Numbered from the stretch's first letter, positions 43,736 to 53,226 are shown. The stretch: DNA of 64,000 nucleotides from Phycisphaerales bacterium (GCA_022360095.1 JAKSDK010001569.1:1-64000); one strand, 5' to 3'. Notes: a model not told the origin generated them from the sequence alone. Numbers and translations are program-made.

Positions 43736-45502
43736 TCAGTCCGCCACATCAGAGCCGTAATGCGCAAGTGACCCTTGCTGCGCCGGAGGAACTTCCCAGG
43801 GCCGTAATCCGCCGGAAGAATCCCGCCAATAAAACCGGTAGGAATCATCTCCCAACGGCTTCCGAAAACGTAGCTCCACTTCGCGAACAACACCCTCCGA
43901 CACCTTTACGATGCGACCGGTCAGCTCACCCGCCTCAAATTCGTCACCTTCGCGCTTGGGCCGGTTTCTGCTCGTGCCCATGGCGCCCAGAAAACCGGAT
44001 AACAGTCCTTCGTCGTCATTTCCAATCCGCAAGGTGTGTGAATCCACGCGCGAAACAACGGGCTCCGCGACGTCGGAAAGAAACGCCACCGTCATTCCGC
44101 GCCGGCCCACCATCTCCTCAAAGCAGTATTGCACGAAAAGAACATGAAGGCTAAGCGTGTCGTTCACGAAAAACACGCAATCTCCCGGAGCAAGCTCCCG
44201 GCCGAAACCCTCGATCGCCGTCCGCAACGAACGCTTGGTATCAAGCTCGATCGCCCTCATCACCTGCGAGACCGTGAGGGCGAAAACGACATGAACAAAT
44301 ACGAACAACACCAACGGAACCGAACGCAACCGAGCGGCCCCCTGCGGCCCCAACCGTGTCATGAGCGCCCCGACCAGATACGCAAATCCAATACTTGGCA
44401 GAACCATCACCCGATCATCGGGGGTCGTGCAAACCAACAATGGAATGAACGGCAGAATCCACAGCGCGAACATCGCGATGCCGCGCTGACGCCGATGATG
44501 GCGCCACAGCACCCGGCCAAACAAAAACAACGCGATCACGCCCATCACACAATAAACAGCCAGCCAAGGAGTCCTCGACTGAAAGATATAAAACAAAAAC
44601 GGATTGACCGGAATCAGCAATGACGACAGCAAGGCCAGCGCACGTTCAGGCAAGGCAGACAAATATTCCAATGGCGCATGAACCGGGTCCAACATCAGGG
44701 AGTTGTTCGCACCAAAATCCCCTGAGATGTAAAAACCCAGCCAGACCATCCCGACGGAAACCAAGAATGCGCTGCTGCCCAACGCCCGACGCGAGGCGCC
44801 GGAGCGGTCCCATGTCAACAACGCGAAACACGCCGGCAGCACCGCCGCCGGCAAACACGCCTCCTTCGAACCGAGCGAAGTCAAGTAAAGGAATGCCGAA
44901 ACAACCAAATACCACCAACGACCGTCTCGGACGAAGTATGCGGCCGCCAACATCGCGCCGCTGCAAAGCACCAGAGCCCAAACGTCCGATTGAGCCGAAA
45001 TGAACACGACCGGAATCGTGTGTCCGGCCATCACAGCGAACACGAGCGCAGACCATCGCGCCAAACGCTCATCCCGACCGAGTACGCGAAACAACGCCAA
45101 CACGAGGCATACGCCGGCCGAATAAAGCAACAGGCTCACCAAACGATAACCAAAGGGACGAGCGCCGAAGATCATGTACTGCGCGTAAAGCGATCGCTCC
45201 GTGACCGGGCGCCAATGCTGATAGCGCAGATCATCTCCCATCCACCAGGCGTACCAACCGGCGACCCGGGCCTGACGATTACTCTCATCACTGACAAGGA
45301 ATCGATATAGCCCCAGCGATTCGCGCGTGCCTTCGTGATATTCTTCTAATAGATAAAGAAGACGATGATCATCGAGGACGAACCCCCAGCCCAAGGTCCG
45401 GCCATACAGCAAGAAAACCAGCCCCACCAGAACCAACCCCGGCCGGCGCGTGGTTTCGAACCAAACTGCGATACGATTCCGTCGATGCCCGCGGGAAAGC
45501 AT
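43736..45502 (-). CDS. GT-C-type membrane protein, probable glycosyltransferase
   Basis: The 588-residue protein has about ten membrane helices. A GT-C-like acidic pair lies in the first outer loop (GFVLDDHRLL), and QHWRPVTERSLYAQY resembles the HWRP segment of O-mannosyl-transferase-like families. The last about 130 residues are soluble. It starts 9 bases after the gyrB stop with no clear ribosome-binding site, so it is presumably cotranscribed with and coupled to gyrB. Acceptor and donor are unknown, and a lipid-linked sugar donor is inferred only from the fold. Confidence 0.75.
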   Translation of the reverse strand: MLSRGHRRNRIAVWFETTRRPGLVLVGLVFLLYGRTLGWGFVLDDHRLLYLLEEYHEGTRESLGLYRFLVSDESNRQARVAGWYAWWMGDDLRYQHWRPVTERSLYAQYMIFGARPFGYRLVSLLLYSAGVCLVLALFRVLGRDERLARWSALVFAVMAGHTIPVVFISAQSDVWALVLCSGAMLAAAYFVRDGRWWYLVVSAFLYLTSLGSKEACLPAAVLPACFALLTWDRSGASRRALGSSAFLVSVGMVWLGFYISGDFGANNSLMLDPVHAPLEYLSALPERALALLSSLLIPVNPFLFYIFQSRTPWLAVYCVMGVIALFLFGRVLWRHHRRQRGIAMFALWILPFIPLLVCTTPDDRVMVLPSIGFAYLVGALMTRLGPQGAARLRSVPLVLFVFVHVVFALTVSQVMRAIELDTKRSLRTAIEGFGRELAPGDCVFFVNDTLSLHVLFVQYCFEEMVGRRGMTVAFLSDVAEPVVSRVDSHTLRIGNDDEGLLSGFLGAMGTSRNRPKREGDEFEAGELTGRIVKVSEGVVREVELRFRKPLGDDSYRFYWRDSSGGLRPWEVPPAQQGSLAHYGSDVAD

Positions 45503-45511
45503 GAATCGTGA

Positions 45512-48130
45512 CTAAATATCCAAGTCCTTGACGTGAATGGCGTTCGTTTCAATGAAACCCCGCCGAACCTCGACGTCGCTGCCCATCAAGATCGAGAAGA
45601 TACGGTCAGCTGCCCGCCAATCCATTTCCAACTGTTCCTTGTCATCCTTTTCTTCGGAAATCACGACCTGAAGTAGCTTTCGACGCGCGGGGTCCAACGT
45701 CGTCTCCCACAACTCGTCGGGATTCATTTCTCCCAAACCCTTGAAACGCTTCAAGGTCGCTCCGCGCTGGCCCAAAGCCCGAACACCTTCCGCAACACCG
45801 GCAAGGTTGTCCAGTTCCATCGATTCGCCATTCTCAGGCAACAAAACGTACACCGCAGGCGTTAACTCACCGGTCACAAGCTCCTCGCGCTTCGTGAAGA
45901 AATCGTCAATGGAGATGTTCTGCTCATCCAACCACTGAATGGACTTCTCCAGCGTCTTGCACTCCGGTAATTCATACCGGACGAGGATCTTCGTGGACTC
46001 ATCTTCCGAACCTGCAGGCAAACTGACGCCGCCGTCCACGACCTCCAGCTTCTCGAAACGCTCCTGAGCCTCGCGACGAAACTGATTGAACGCGTCGTCG
46101 TCTAGAAAATAGTGCTCCTCGCCGTCAAGCACGGCCCGAACCTTGGGAAGCGTCGTTCCTTTTCCGTTATGATGATTTTTGACAAACGTCTCCAAATCAA
46201 TGTTGCGACGACGGAACACGCGCTGAACATAAACGATGTTATCAATAGTGCTGACAAGGGCCTTGAGACCCGCGTCGGCGAGGAACCGCTCCTCCGAAGG
46301 TTTGGAGGAATTCCCGTTGAACTGACGAATCGCCAGTCGCGTTTCGTGCAAGCCCCACTCCGTCAACTTGCCGTCCATGACCGTATCATTAAGCACGAAC
46401 TCCGACTTCTTGGCCCGCTTGAGCAAGTAAAGCGGAGGCTGCGCGACATAAATGAGGCCCCGGTCGATCAGCTCCCGCATTTGACGGAAGAAGAACGTGA
46501 GTAGCAGCGTGCGAATATGGCTGCCATCGACATCGGCATCGGTCATGATGATGATCTTGCCGTAGCGACACTTCTCGGTATCGAAGTCCTCAGATCCCGG
46601 CACGCCGCAACCAAGAGCACTGATGATCAGCTTGATTTCCTCGTGAGAAAGCACTTTATCCATGCGCGCCTTTTCAACGTTCAGGATCTTGCCCTTCAAC
46701 GGCAGAATCGCCTGAAACTCACGCGTCCGGCCCTGCTTCGCCGAACCACCGGCAGAATCGCCCTCGACAAGAAACAACTCGCTCTCCAACGGGTCCTTGC
46801 TGGTGCAGTCCCAGAGCTTGCCCGGAAGATTCCCGCTGGAAAGGGCGGTCTTTCGCGTCGCTTCACGGGCCTTGCGCGCTGCCTCTCGCGCGACGGCGGC
46901 CTGAATTCCTTTGTTGATCACCTTCTTGGCATCGCCCGGATTCTCTTCGAGCCAGTGACTGAGCTGCGCGTTCACCGTCTGTTCAACAAAGGACTCCACC
47001 TCCGGATTCATCAGTCGAACCTTGGTCTGCGCCTCGAACTGCGGCTCCGGCACTTTCACGGAGATGACGGCGGTCAGGCCCTCGCGCCAATCGTCACCTG
47101 TCAGAGAGACCTTACCTTTCTGGAAGTTCCCTCGACGCGCGTAGGCGTTCATGGTACGCGTCAGCGCCGATTTGAAACCGGTCAGTTGCGTACCACCGTC
47201 GATGTTATGAATGTTGTTCGCGAAAGCCAGGATCGTCTCGGTGTACCCATCCGTGTACTGAAAAGCCACGTCACAGACCAAACGCTGTTCCTCATCCACC
47301 GCTCGCAACGTCTGGACCTTATGGAGTGCGTCCTTGCCCGCGTTGAGGTACTGAACGAAGACCCTCAGTCCGTCATCAAAGCAAAAGTCCTCGGATTTCC
47401 CGGTCCTTTCGTCGACCAACGAGAGAGAGACGCCCTCGTTCAAATACGCCAGCTCACGCAACCTCTTGGCCAGCGTTTCATATCGAAACTCGACATCTGA
47501 GAAAATCTCGGCATCAGGCTTGAATTCGATCCGCGTACCGGTTCGGCGCGACTCGCCGACGATCTGAAGCGGCCGAGTGACATCCCCGCGCTCCGTCCGG
47601 ATCGAGTGGACCTTTCCGTCTCTCTGGACTTCCGCATCCAGCCATTCCGACAACGCGCACACGACACTGACGCCCACCCCGTGCAAACCGCCACTGACCT
47701 TGTAGCTGTTTCGGTCAAACTTGCCGCCGGCATGGAGCGTCGTCAGCACGACTTCAAGGGCGCTCTTGCCGTCGATGGACGGGTTGTTCGGCTCTTTCAT
47801 GGGACTCACGGGAATCCCGCGACCGTCGTCGATCACCGCACAACTTCCGTCCGTGTTCAACTTAACCACGATGTGTTTGCAATGCCCCGCCATCGCCTCG
47901 TCAATGGCGTTGTCCACGGCCTCGTAGACGAGATGGTGTAACCCCGTCAATGCCGTGTCGGCGATGTACATCGCGGGACGTTTGCGAACGGCCTCTAGAC
48001 CCTCGAGCACGCGAATAGAATCCGCGTCATACGAACTCGGATGCGCCCCTGAAGATTCGTCGACAGGCGGTATGATCTTCTCACCCGCCTTGTTGTTGAT
48101 GCTGGACGTTTCTGCTGCTGATTCACTCAT
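45512..48130 (-). CDS. gyrB: DNA gyrase subunit B
   Basis: The 872-residue protein has the GHKL ATPase (AVDNAIDEAMAGH, DDGRGIPV, GGLHGVGVSVV), the transducer, the TOPRIM metal site (LVEGDSAGGSAKQGR, DADVDGSHIR) and the C-terminal GLGEMNPDELWETTLDP. A roughly 170-200 residue insertion lies between the TOPRIM part and the tail, as in E. coli-type GyrB, which explains the length. It introduces negative supercoils with GyrA, which is not in the window. It begins 1 base after the DUF721 stop, in the order dnaA-dnaN-DUF721-gyrB. Confidence 0.98.
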   Translation of the reverse strand: MSESAAETSSINNKAGEKIIPPVDESSGAHPSSYDADSIRVLEGLEAVRKRPAMYIADTALTGLHHLVYEAVDNAIDEAMAGHCKHIVVKLNTDGSCAVIDDGRGIPVSPMKEPNNPSIDGKSALEVVLTTLHAGGKFDRNSYKVSGGLHGVGVSVVCALSEWLDAEVQRDGKVHSIRTERGDVTRPLQIVGESRRTGTRIEFKPDAEIFSDVEFRYETLAKRLRELAYLNEGVSLSLVDERTGKSEDFCFDDGLRVFVQYLNAGKDALHKVQTLRAVDEEQRLVCDVAFQYTDGYTETILAFANNIHNIDGGTQLTGFKSALTRTMNAYARRGNFQKGKVSLTGDDWREGLTAVISVKVPEPQFEAQTKVRLMNPEVESFVEQTVNAQLSHWLEENPGDAKKVINKGIQAAVAREAARKAREATRKTALSSGNLPGKLWDCTSKDPLESELFLVEGDSAGGSAKQGRTREFQAILPLKGKILNVEKARMDKVLSHEEIKLIISALGCGVPGSEDFDTEKCRYGKIIIMTDADVDGSHIRTLLLTFFFRQMRELIDRGLIYVAQPPLYLLKRAKKSEFVLNDTVMDGKLTEWGLHETRLAIRQFNGNSSKPSEERFLADAGLKALVSTIDNIVYVQRVFRRRNIDLETFVKNHHNGKGTTLPKVRAVLDGEEHYFLDDDAFNQFRREAQERFEKLEVVDGGVSLPAGSEDESTKILVRYELPECKTLEKSIQWLDEQNISIDDFFTKREELVTGELTPAVYVLLPENGESMELDNLAGVAEGVRALGQRGATLKRFKGLGEMNPDELWETTLDPARRKLLQVVISEEKDDKEQLEMDWRAADRIFSILMGSDVEVRRGFIETNAIHVKDLDI

Positions 48131-48131
48131 C

Positions 48132-48575
48132 TCAATGGACCTGCGCTTGGTGTTCGCCGAAGACCGGGCCGACGCGAAACCGAATTCCCGATATTGTCAA
48201 CCCCGACAACTTGGCATTCAAACCCGGCAATAACGTGTCGCGAACCTGACGACTCAAAACGAACTTCGCCGCTGAGCTCTCCACAGTGATACGAAGCTCA
48301 CCCCCGCTCAAAAAATCAACACTCGTCGCCAACCGATAAGCGACCGGAACAACCTGCCGCCACGCCTCAGATACTCGCCTCAGTCGGCTCTGCGAACGCT
48401 TACCGTTCTCCCGCATAACCGTCGAGGTCAGATCGCCCAGCACCGTGGCACGCCGCTGCCCTCGACCTTTGCCTCGATTGTAGCGCCGCCAGAATTCCTG
48501 CTGCACCGCCAACGGAGAACGGATCAGATCATGGGCCTCAAGAATCTCCTTGCGGCGTAACAACCCCATCATCAT
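48132..48575 (-). CDS. DUF721 / DciA-like protein
   Basis: The 147-residue protein is basic. Residues about 65-140 form the DUF721 domain (VSEAWRQVVP, HT-like LATSVDFLSGGELRITVESSAAKFVLSRQ). DUF721 includes DciA, the ancestral bacterial replicative-helicase loader or operator. Finding it between dnaN and gyrB supports a replication role. The N-terminal 60 residues are Arg/Lys-rich and could bind DNA. Confidence 0.8.
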   Translation of the reverse strand: MMMGLLRRKEILEAHDLIRSPLAVQQEFWRRYNRGKGRGQRRATVLGDLTSTVMRENGKRSQSRLRRVSEAWRQVVPVAYRLATSVDFLSGGELRITVESSAAKFVLSRQVRDTLLPGLNAKLSGLTISGIRFRVGPVFGEHQAQVH

Positions 48576-48607
48576 CCTCTGGAACTCACCAACCCTAACT
48601 ATAGAGC

Positions 48608-49702
48608 TTATGACAAGTTAACCGGCATCACGACGTACTGAAAATCCTTTCCGCTCGTGATCAACCCGGGCTTGGCAGGGTCCTTTAACTCTAGTTTGGT
48701 CGTCTCCTCACACACCTTCAAGGCATCGATCAAAAACTCAGGATTGAAACCAATAACCAGATCTCCGCCGTTGTACTCAACCCCCACGCCGACCTTCGCC
48801 TCCCCACGCTCAGCCGACCGGCTGGAAAGCTCCATCATATCGCCTGACAAGCGCATTGAAATCCCCTTGGATTCCACGCTGGACAGCAGCGCCGCCCGCT
48901 TCACAGCGCTCAAAAACTCGCTCGTCTGCAACGTCAGAGCCTTGTCGTTGTCGCTGGGAACCACGTCCTCCCACCGCGGGAAATTACCCTCCACAAGAAC
49001 GCTGCTGATCACCGCCCGATCGGTACGCATGATAATCTGGTTGGACGTGATTCGCGCCTCCAGAACTTCGTCACCACTGAAATGAAGCCGGCTTAACAAA
49101 CCCAGCGCCTTCGTCGGCACAATGGCCTGGACATCATCCCCAACGGACTTCTCCAATGACGCATCTGACATGGCCAAACGGCGGCCGTCCGTCGCGACCA
49201 GCTTCAAACGCTTGTCCTTCTTCTGCCACAAAACGCCGTTGATCGCATACCGCGTGCTCTCCCGGGCAGCGGCGAACAAGGTCTTCTCCACCAAATTTCG
49301 CAGAACTCCGACCTTCACGCTTAGGTTAGACTCCCCCTCCATGTCCGGCACGGGAGGAAACTCACGGGAATTCTGTCCCACGATCTGAAAGTGGCTGTCG
49401 CGACCACGAACGTGCAACAAATTGTCTGAGGACTCAAAAGACATGGTCTCGTCCGTGGATTCGCGAATGATGGCCACGAGACGAGCACAATTCACCAGCG
49501 CTTCTCCCGGTTCCTGAACCTCGACCTGCTGAATGCGATAGCGAAGCCCGACCTCTTGGTCATAGGCCGTAAGTGTTAACTCGTCCTTCTCCGCGGTCAT
49601 CTGAACACACTCGAGAATCGGCTTGGGCGTACGAGTGAGCGTGACACTTGCAGTGGCTGACAAGGCTTCGTGCAGTGCTAGTCGATCACAGATACATTTC
49701 AT
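48608..49702 (-). CDS. dnaN: DNA polymerase III beta subunit (sliding clamp)
   Basis: At 364 residues it has the usual three-domain clamp length. Visible family marks include MKCICDRLALHEALSATASV, RLVAIIRESTDETM, LKLVATDGRRLAMSD, EARITSNQIIMRTD and the C-terminal KDFQYVVMPVNL. It is encoded downstream of dnaA with a 417-base gap that holds a perfect DnaA box. Confidence 0.98.
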   Translation of the reverse strand: MKCICDRLALHEALSATASVTLTRTPKPILECVQMTAEKDELTLTAYDQEVGLRYRIQQVEVQEPGEALVNCARLVAIIRESTDETMSFESSDNLLHVRGRDSHFQIVGQNSREFPPVPDMEGESNLSVKVGVLRNLVEKTLFAAARESTRYAINGVLWQKKDKRLKLVATDGRRLAMSDASLEKSVGDDVQAIVPTKALGLLSRLHFSGDEVLEARITSNQIIMRTDRAVISSVLVEGNFPRWEDVVPSDNDKALTLQTSEFLSAVKRAALLSSVESKGISMRLSGDMMELSSRSAERGEAKVGVGVEYNGGDLVIGFNPEFLIDALKVCEETTKLELKDPAKPGLITSGKDFQYVVMPVNLS

Positions 49703-50119
49703 TTATCAAACCCCGTCAAATCTGCTTCTTATTGGATAGTTCTTTAATAGAACAGTCGTCGTCTCTCGTCGGCCATGTGATATTGGTTGTCTGCGCCGGG
49801 CTTCGAGCGTAAGCTAAACAAAACGTTAATATTACTCGGTTTCGCCCGTTTCGTCTATGCTGCAAAACCTGTGATTGACCCTGTGCTCAAAGCGCGGAAA
49901 TCTTCTTCTGGTCACAAAGACGGACGCCTTGTCGGTGGTCATGCCTCGGTCAACGCAGGTTATCCACATAAAACATCAAACACGTGTCACTTTTTGAGGC
50001 GTCGATCAATGCGGATGCTGCGCTCTCAAATACCGCGAAACGAGCAAGCGTCTGGTCACTCGGGTTTCGTTCGTGTGGCTTAAGGGATAAGGTCGGGCCG
50101 GGCCTGCCGCCTGTGTGGA
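49703..50119. other. dnaA-dnaN gap, candidate part of oriC
   Basis: This 417-base gap holds no gene that I recognise; neither rnpA nor rpmH is present. It contains one perfect DnaA box (listed separately) and an AT-rich run near 49815-49840 (AAACAAAACGTTAATATTAC). It probably also holds the dnaN promoter on the minus strand. Confidence 0.5.
49960..49968 (+). promoter_or_regulatory. Perfect DnaA box TTATCCACA
   Basis: TTATCCACA matches the consensus DnaA box exactly and lies about 150 bases downstream of dnaA, between dnaA and dnaN. It could serve origin function or dnaN regulation. I found no second perfect box in the gap or upstream of dnaA. Confidence 0.65.
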
Positions 50120-51472
50120 CTATCGATCACCCTTGGTCAGAGCGACCTCGATTTCTTCCAGCCGGGATCGGAAGCCGGTATCCGTTTCCTTGCGATTGGA
50201 TATCAGCTTGTTGGCATGCAGGACGGTCGTATGGTCACGGCCTCCGAAGAAACCGCCGATTTCCTCAAGACTGTGGTGCGTGAGTTGCCGAGCCAGATAC
50301 ATGCACACTTGCCGAGGCAGCGCAATCGAGCGGCTCCGACGGCGCCCCGTCAGATCCGACAGTTTCACACCGAACCGGTTCGTCACGAGGTCCGTGATAT
50401 CCTGAATCCGCACTTCGCGTAAAGGAGACTCTTCTTGCCCCCCCAATGCCTCATGGGCCAGGGCCAGGTCGATCGGCCTGTGCTCAAGGGCTGCCATCCC
50501 GTGGATCCGATTCAATGCCCCTTCAAGCTCCCTCGTATTGGAGTCGATTCGTGAGGCGATCAAGAGAATGACGTCCTCAGGAAGGTCCATCTGCCGCAAC
50601 TTCATTTTCTTTCGAATGATGGCATGGCGCGTCTCCATGCACGGGGCATCCACGCGCGCGATCAACCCCCAATTGAAACGGCTGACCAAGCGCTCCTCCA
50701 AACTTGGGATTTCCGGCGGTGTGCAATCGGCCGATAGAATGATCTGCTTGTTGACGTGGTAAAGCGTGTTGAACGTGTGAAAAAACTCTTCCTGAGTGCG
50801 GTCACGCCCGGAAAGAAACTGAACATCGTCGATGACCAACATATCGACATGACGGTATCGATAACGAAAACGATTAAGGATGCCGCGCTCAACGGCTTCG
50901 ATGAAGTGATTCACAAAGGTTTCACAGGATAGGTACATGATCCGGGTGGCCGGAGCACGGTCCAGAACACGATGGCAAATGGCCTGGAGCAAATGCGTCT
51001 TCCCCAGGCCGACGTTCCCGTGAATGAACAGGGGGTTATAGGCCGTCCCCGGAGAATCACTCACGGCAAGACAACTGGCATGTGCAAGCCGGTTGCAGGG
51101 CCCTGGGACAAAGTTATCGAATACGTAATCGCCGTTGAGACGAAGAAGGGCGGTCTCGCCCTCAAAAGAGGCAAGCTCTCTCGTTTTTTGGAGGGCAGCC
51201 GTGGGGACCTCAAGGCCGGATTCTTCGCCGTTCAAAAACTCAACGGACACAAGGCGGCCCGTCGCGGCCTGGGCGGCTTCAACGAACGGACGCGTGCAAT
51301 GCTCCCGAAGATACGTCAGTTGGGCCCCGTTGGCGGCGAAGACGTCGAGTTGACCCTGTTTGAGTGAACCGGCGCGGAGCTGACTGAACCACCCCCGGGC
51401 AAATGCCGAGTAGTGGGTGCGTACATAGCCTAGAATGTCGGCCCAAACAGCGTCACTCAAGCCGGTAATCAT
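50120..51472 (-). CDS. dnaA: Chromosomal replication initiator DnaA
   Basis: The 450-residue protein has domain I (about 1-80), the AAA+ core with Walker A (GNVGLGKTHLLQAIC), Walker B (MLVIDDVQFLSG), sensor and arginine-finger region (RLVSRFNWGLIARVD), and a C-terminal DNA-binding domain IV with the signature GGRDHTTVLHANKLI. It binds DnaA boxes and opens oriC. It is transcribed towards dnaN. Its N-terminal part starts MITGLSDAVW, and the gene diverges from the TPR/alphaCTD gene. Confidence 0.98.
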   Translation of the reverse strand: MITGLSDAVWADILGYVRTHYSAFARGWFSQLRAGSLKQGQLDVFAANGAQLTYLREHCTRPFVEAAQAATGRLVSVEFLNGEESGLEVPTAALQKTRELASFEGETALLRLNGDYVFDNFVPGPCNRLAHASCLAVSDSPGTAYNPLFIHGNVGLGKTHLLQAICHRVLDRAPATRIMYLSCETFVNHFIEAVERGILNRFRYRYRHVDMLVIDDVQFLSGRDRTQEEFFHTFNTLYHVNKQIILSADCTPPEIPSLEERLVSRFNWGLIARVDAPCMETRHAIIRKKMKLRQMDLPEDVILLIASRIDSNTRELEGALNRIHGMAALEHRPIDLALAHEALGGQEESPLREVRIQDITDLVTNRFGVKLSDLTGRRRSRSIALPRQVCMYLARQLTHHSLEEIGGFFGGRDHTTVLHANKLISNRKETDTGFRSRLEEIEVALTKGDR

Positions 51473-51864
51473 ATCCAGCCCGCTTATTTCAAAGGTTTAT
51501 CGGCGCGGCAAAAAAGCGCTGGTCCATATGACGTAAATATCATCTAAGAATACAATCGAAAATGGGATCAAGCCTAAGTCTGTGCTCGGCATCATAACAC
51601 GGTCCGACGGCTTTCACAACCCGATTATGATCGCATTTCACAAATGTGCATGCCGGTGCTGTAGGGGGGTGGAGTAGTTTTACTCGGATCTTCGCCCTGG
51701 ACCCGGTGCCCTCAGGCACGCTTGTCATTTTTTGATCGGTAGGTAGAATAATGCGTTTGGAAACTTGGCGTTGGGCTGATCGGGTAACACCGAACGATGG
51801 CAGGAGACCTCGTCGTCGGGGTGGCAGTCTTCATTTCACTTAGCTAGGAGATCGACCGCGAACC
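51473..51864. other. dnaA upstream region, strand-switch point and candidate oriC
   Basis: Transcription diverges here: dnaA to the left, the TPR/alphaCTD gene to the right. An AT-rich tract lies at about 51528-51560 (GTAAATATCATC, AAGAATACAATCG). I found no perfect DnaA box, only weak matches. A short open frame at 51540-51728 on the minus strand has no ribosome-binding site and no recognisable product, and I do not call it a gene. Confidence 0.45.
51722..51749 (+). promoter_or_regulatory. Candidate promoter of the TPR/alphaCTD gene
   Basis: TTGTCA (51722-51727) and TAGAAT (51744-51749) are 16 bases apart, giving a leader of about 110 bases before the ATG. The -10 is good and the -35 fair. 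Confidence 0.4.
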
Positions 51865-53226
51865 ATGGAAATGACCCTAGACCTTTCCGCAATTTTCGAA
51901 CTGGAAGTCTTTGACCATGAGGCATACGACTCTCTCAAAAAGCTCGCTTTTGCCGGTGGCGAGTCAATCAACAGATTCGTGGAGTTGCTGACGCAGCTTG
52001 AACAGGAGACGGAATCCGGAACAGGAGACGTCACCAAGGCCGCGCTCAAGCTGGGGATGTCTTATCTCCTCCTTGGGAGTATCGAGAGGAGCGAGCATTG
52101 GCTGCAAAAAGCCGATGACGTTGCGGACAAGTTCTATTACCTCGGACAGGCATATCGAGAGCAGAAACGCTATCAAGATTCCATCCAGCAGTTCGAGTTA
52201 GCCGCTCAAAAGGGATGGGACAAGACGGATTGCGACATGCAACGCGCCGAGAGCTATGTCCTGCTTGAAGAATTAGACAAAGCTCTGGATATCCTCAGCG
52301 GCATCAGCGAGGAAGAGGAGCTGGCCCAATGGCATTTTGTCAAAGGCCGTTACAGTCTGGCCATCGGTGATTTGGACAGGGCCATTGAAGAGCTGGAACA
52401 CACCCTCGATATTGATGAGCACCATGCGCTGGCAACCTTCCATCTCGCCTACCTCCTTCATCTTCACGGCGTCGACGAGCGTGCCAAGGAGCTCTATATC
52501 CGGGCGACGGGATATCATTTCGTCCATGTGAACACATTGATGAACCTCGCTGTGATTTACGAGGACGACTGTGAATATGATAAAGCAGCGGATTGTCTCC
52601 GCCGCGTTTTGGCCGTGGACCCCAATCACGGTCGCGCACAGCTCTATCTGAAGGATGTGCTCTCGGCCGGCCAGATGTACATCGATGAGCAGCAAATCAT
52701 GGATACGGAGAAACGCAACGCGGTTCTCGATATCCCGGTCAGCGATTTCGAGCTCTCTGTTCGAAGCCGGAATTGTCTGAAAAAGATGAACATTCACACG
52801 CTGGGCGACCTGCTCAGAACGACGGAGATGGAACTGCTGTCCTACAAAAACTTTGGCGAAACGTCGCTGAAGGAGATCAGGGCGATGCTGACTCAAAAAG
52901 GGCTCGCGCTCGGGCAGCTGTCTCAGGATAAGAGGCAGGGGCCTCAGGCTCAGGTTCCCATCGCCAACCCCGTCGCATCGCAGGCCATGATCCAGGCCCT
53001 CGCCGGTTCGGACGTAAACCCGGACGTGCTGAATAAGCCGGTGTCCGTCCTGGAGTTGTCCGTCCGGTCCAGGAAATGTATTCAGCTTCTCGGTATCACG
53101 ACCGTCGGTGAATTGGCCGTGCGATCAGAGGCTGAACTGATGGGGTCTCGAAATTTTGGTCAGACCTCGTTGGAGGAGATCAAGAGCTGCTTGGCTCAGT
53201 TTGGGCTTTCCTTGAGGGAAAGCTAA
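51865..53226 (+). CDS. TPR protein with two C-terminal RNA polymerase alpha-CTD-like domains
   Basis: The 453-residue protein has TPR-type helical repeats at about 10-265 (KFYYLGQAYREQKRYQDSIQ, EHTLDIDEHHALATFHLAYL, LRRVLAVDPNHGRAQLYL). Two alpha-CTD domains follow: about 293-352 (DFELSVRSRNCLKKMNIHTLG, then NFGETSLKEIRAML) and about 393-453 (VLELSVRSRKCIQLLGITTVG, then NFGQTSLEEIKSCL). Compared with E. coli RpoA, the first copy keeps Arg265, Asn268, Gly296 and Ser299 equivalents and has Thr for Lys298. The second keeps Arg265 and Gly296 but has Lys for Asn268. In alpha these residues contact UP-element DNA. There is no alpha N-terminal domain. It is probably a transcription or DNA-binding adaptor; the function is unknown. 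AGGAG lies 14 bases from the first ATG, and the third codon is also ATG. Confidence 0.9.
   Translation: MEMTLDLSAIFELEVFDHEAYDSLKKLAFAGGESINRFVELLTQLEQETESGTGDVTKAALKLGMSYLLLGSIERSEHWLQKADDVADKFYYLGQAYREQKRYQDSIQQFELAAQKGWDKTDCDMQRAESYVLLEELDKALDILSGISEEEELAQWHFVKGRYSLAIGDLDRAIEELEHTLDIDEHHALATFHLAYLLHLHGVDERAKELYIRATGYHFVHVNTLMNLAVIYEDDCEYDKAADCLRRVLAVDPNHGRAQLYLKDVLSAGQMYIDEQQIMDTEKRNAVLDIPVSDFELSVRSRNCLKKMNIHTLGDLLRTTEMELLSYKNFGETSLKEIRAMLTQKGLALGQLSQDKRQGPQAQVPIANPVASQAMIQALAGSDVNPDVLNKPVSVLELSVRSRKCIQLLGITTVGELAVRSEAELMGSRNFGQTSLEEIKSCLAQFGLSLRES

Noticed and set aside
45512..48130. GyrB fused to an extra domain (872 residues)
   Set aside because: The extra length fits the E. coli-type insertion between TOPRIM and the C-terminal tail.
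51540..51728. 62-codon open frame upstream of dnaA
   Set aside because: No ribosome-binding site and no recognisable product; more likely part of the regulatory/origin region.
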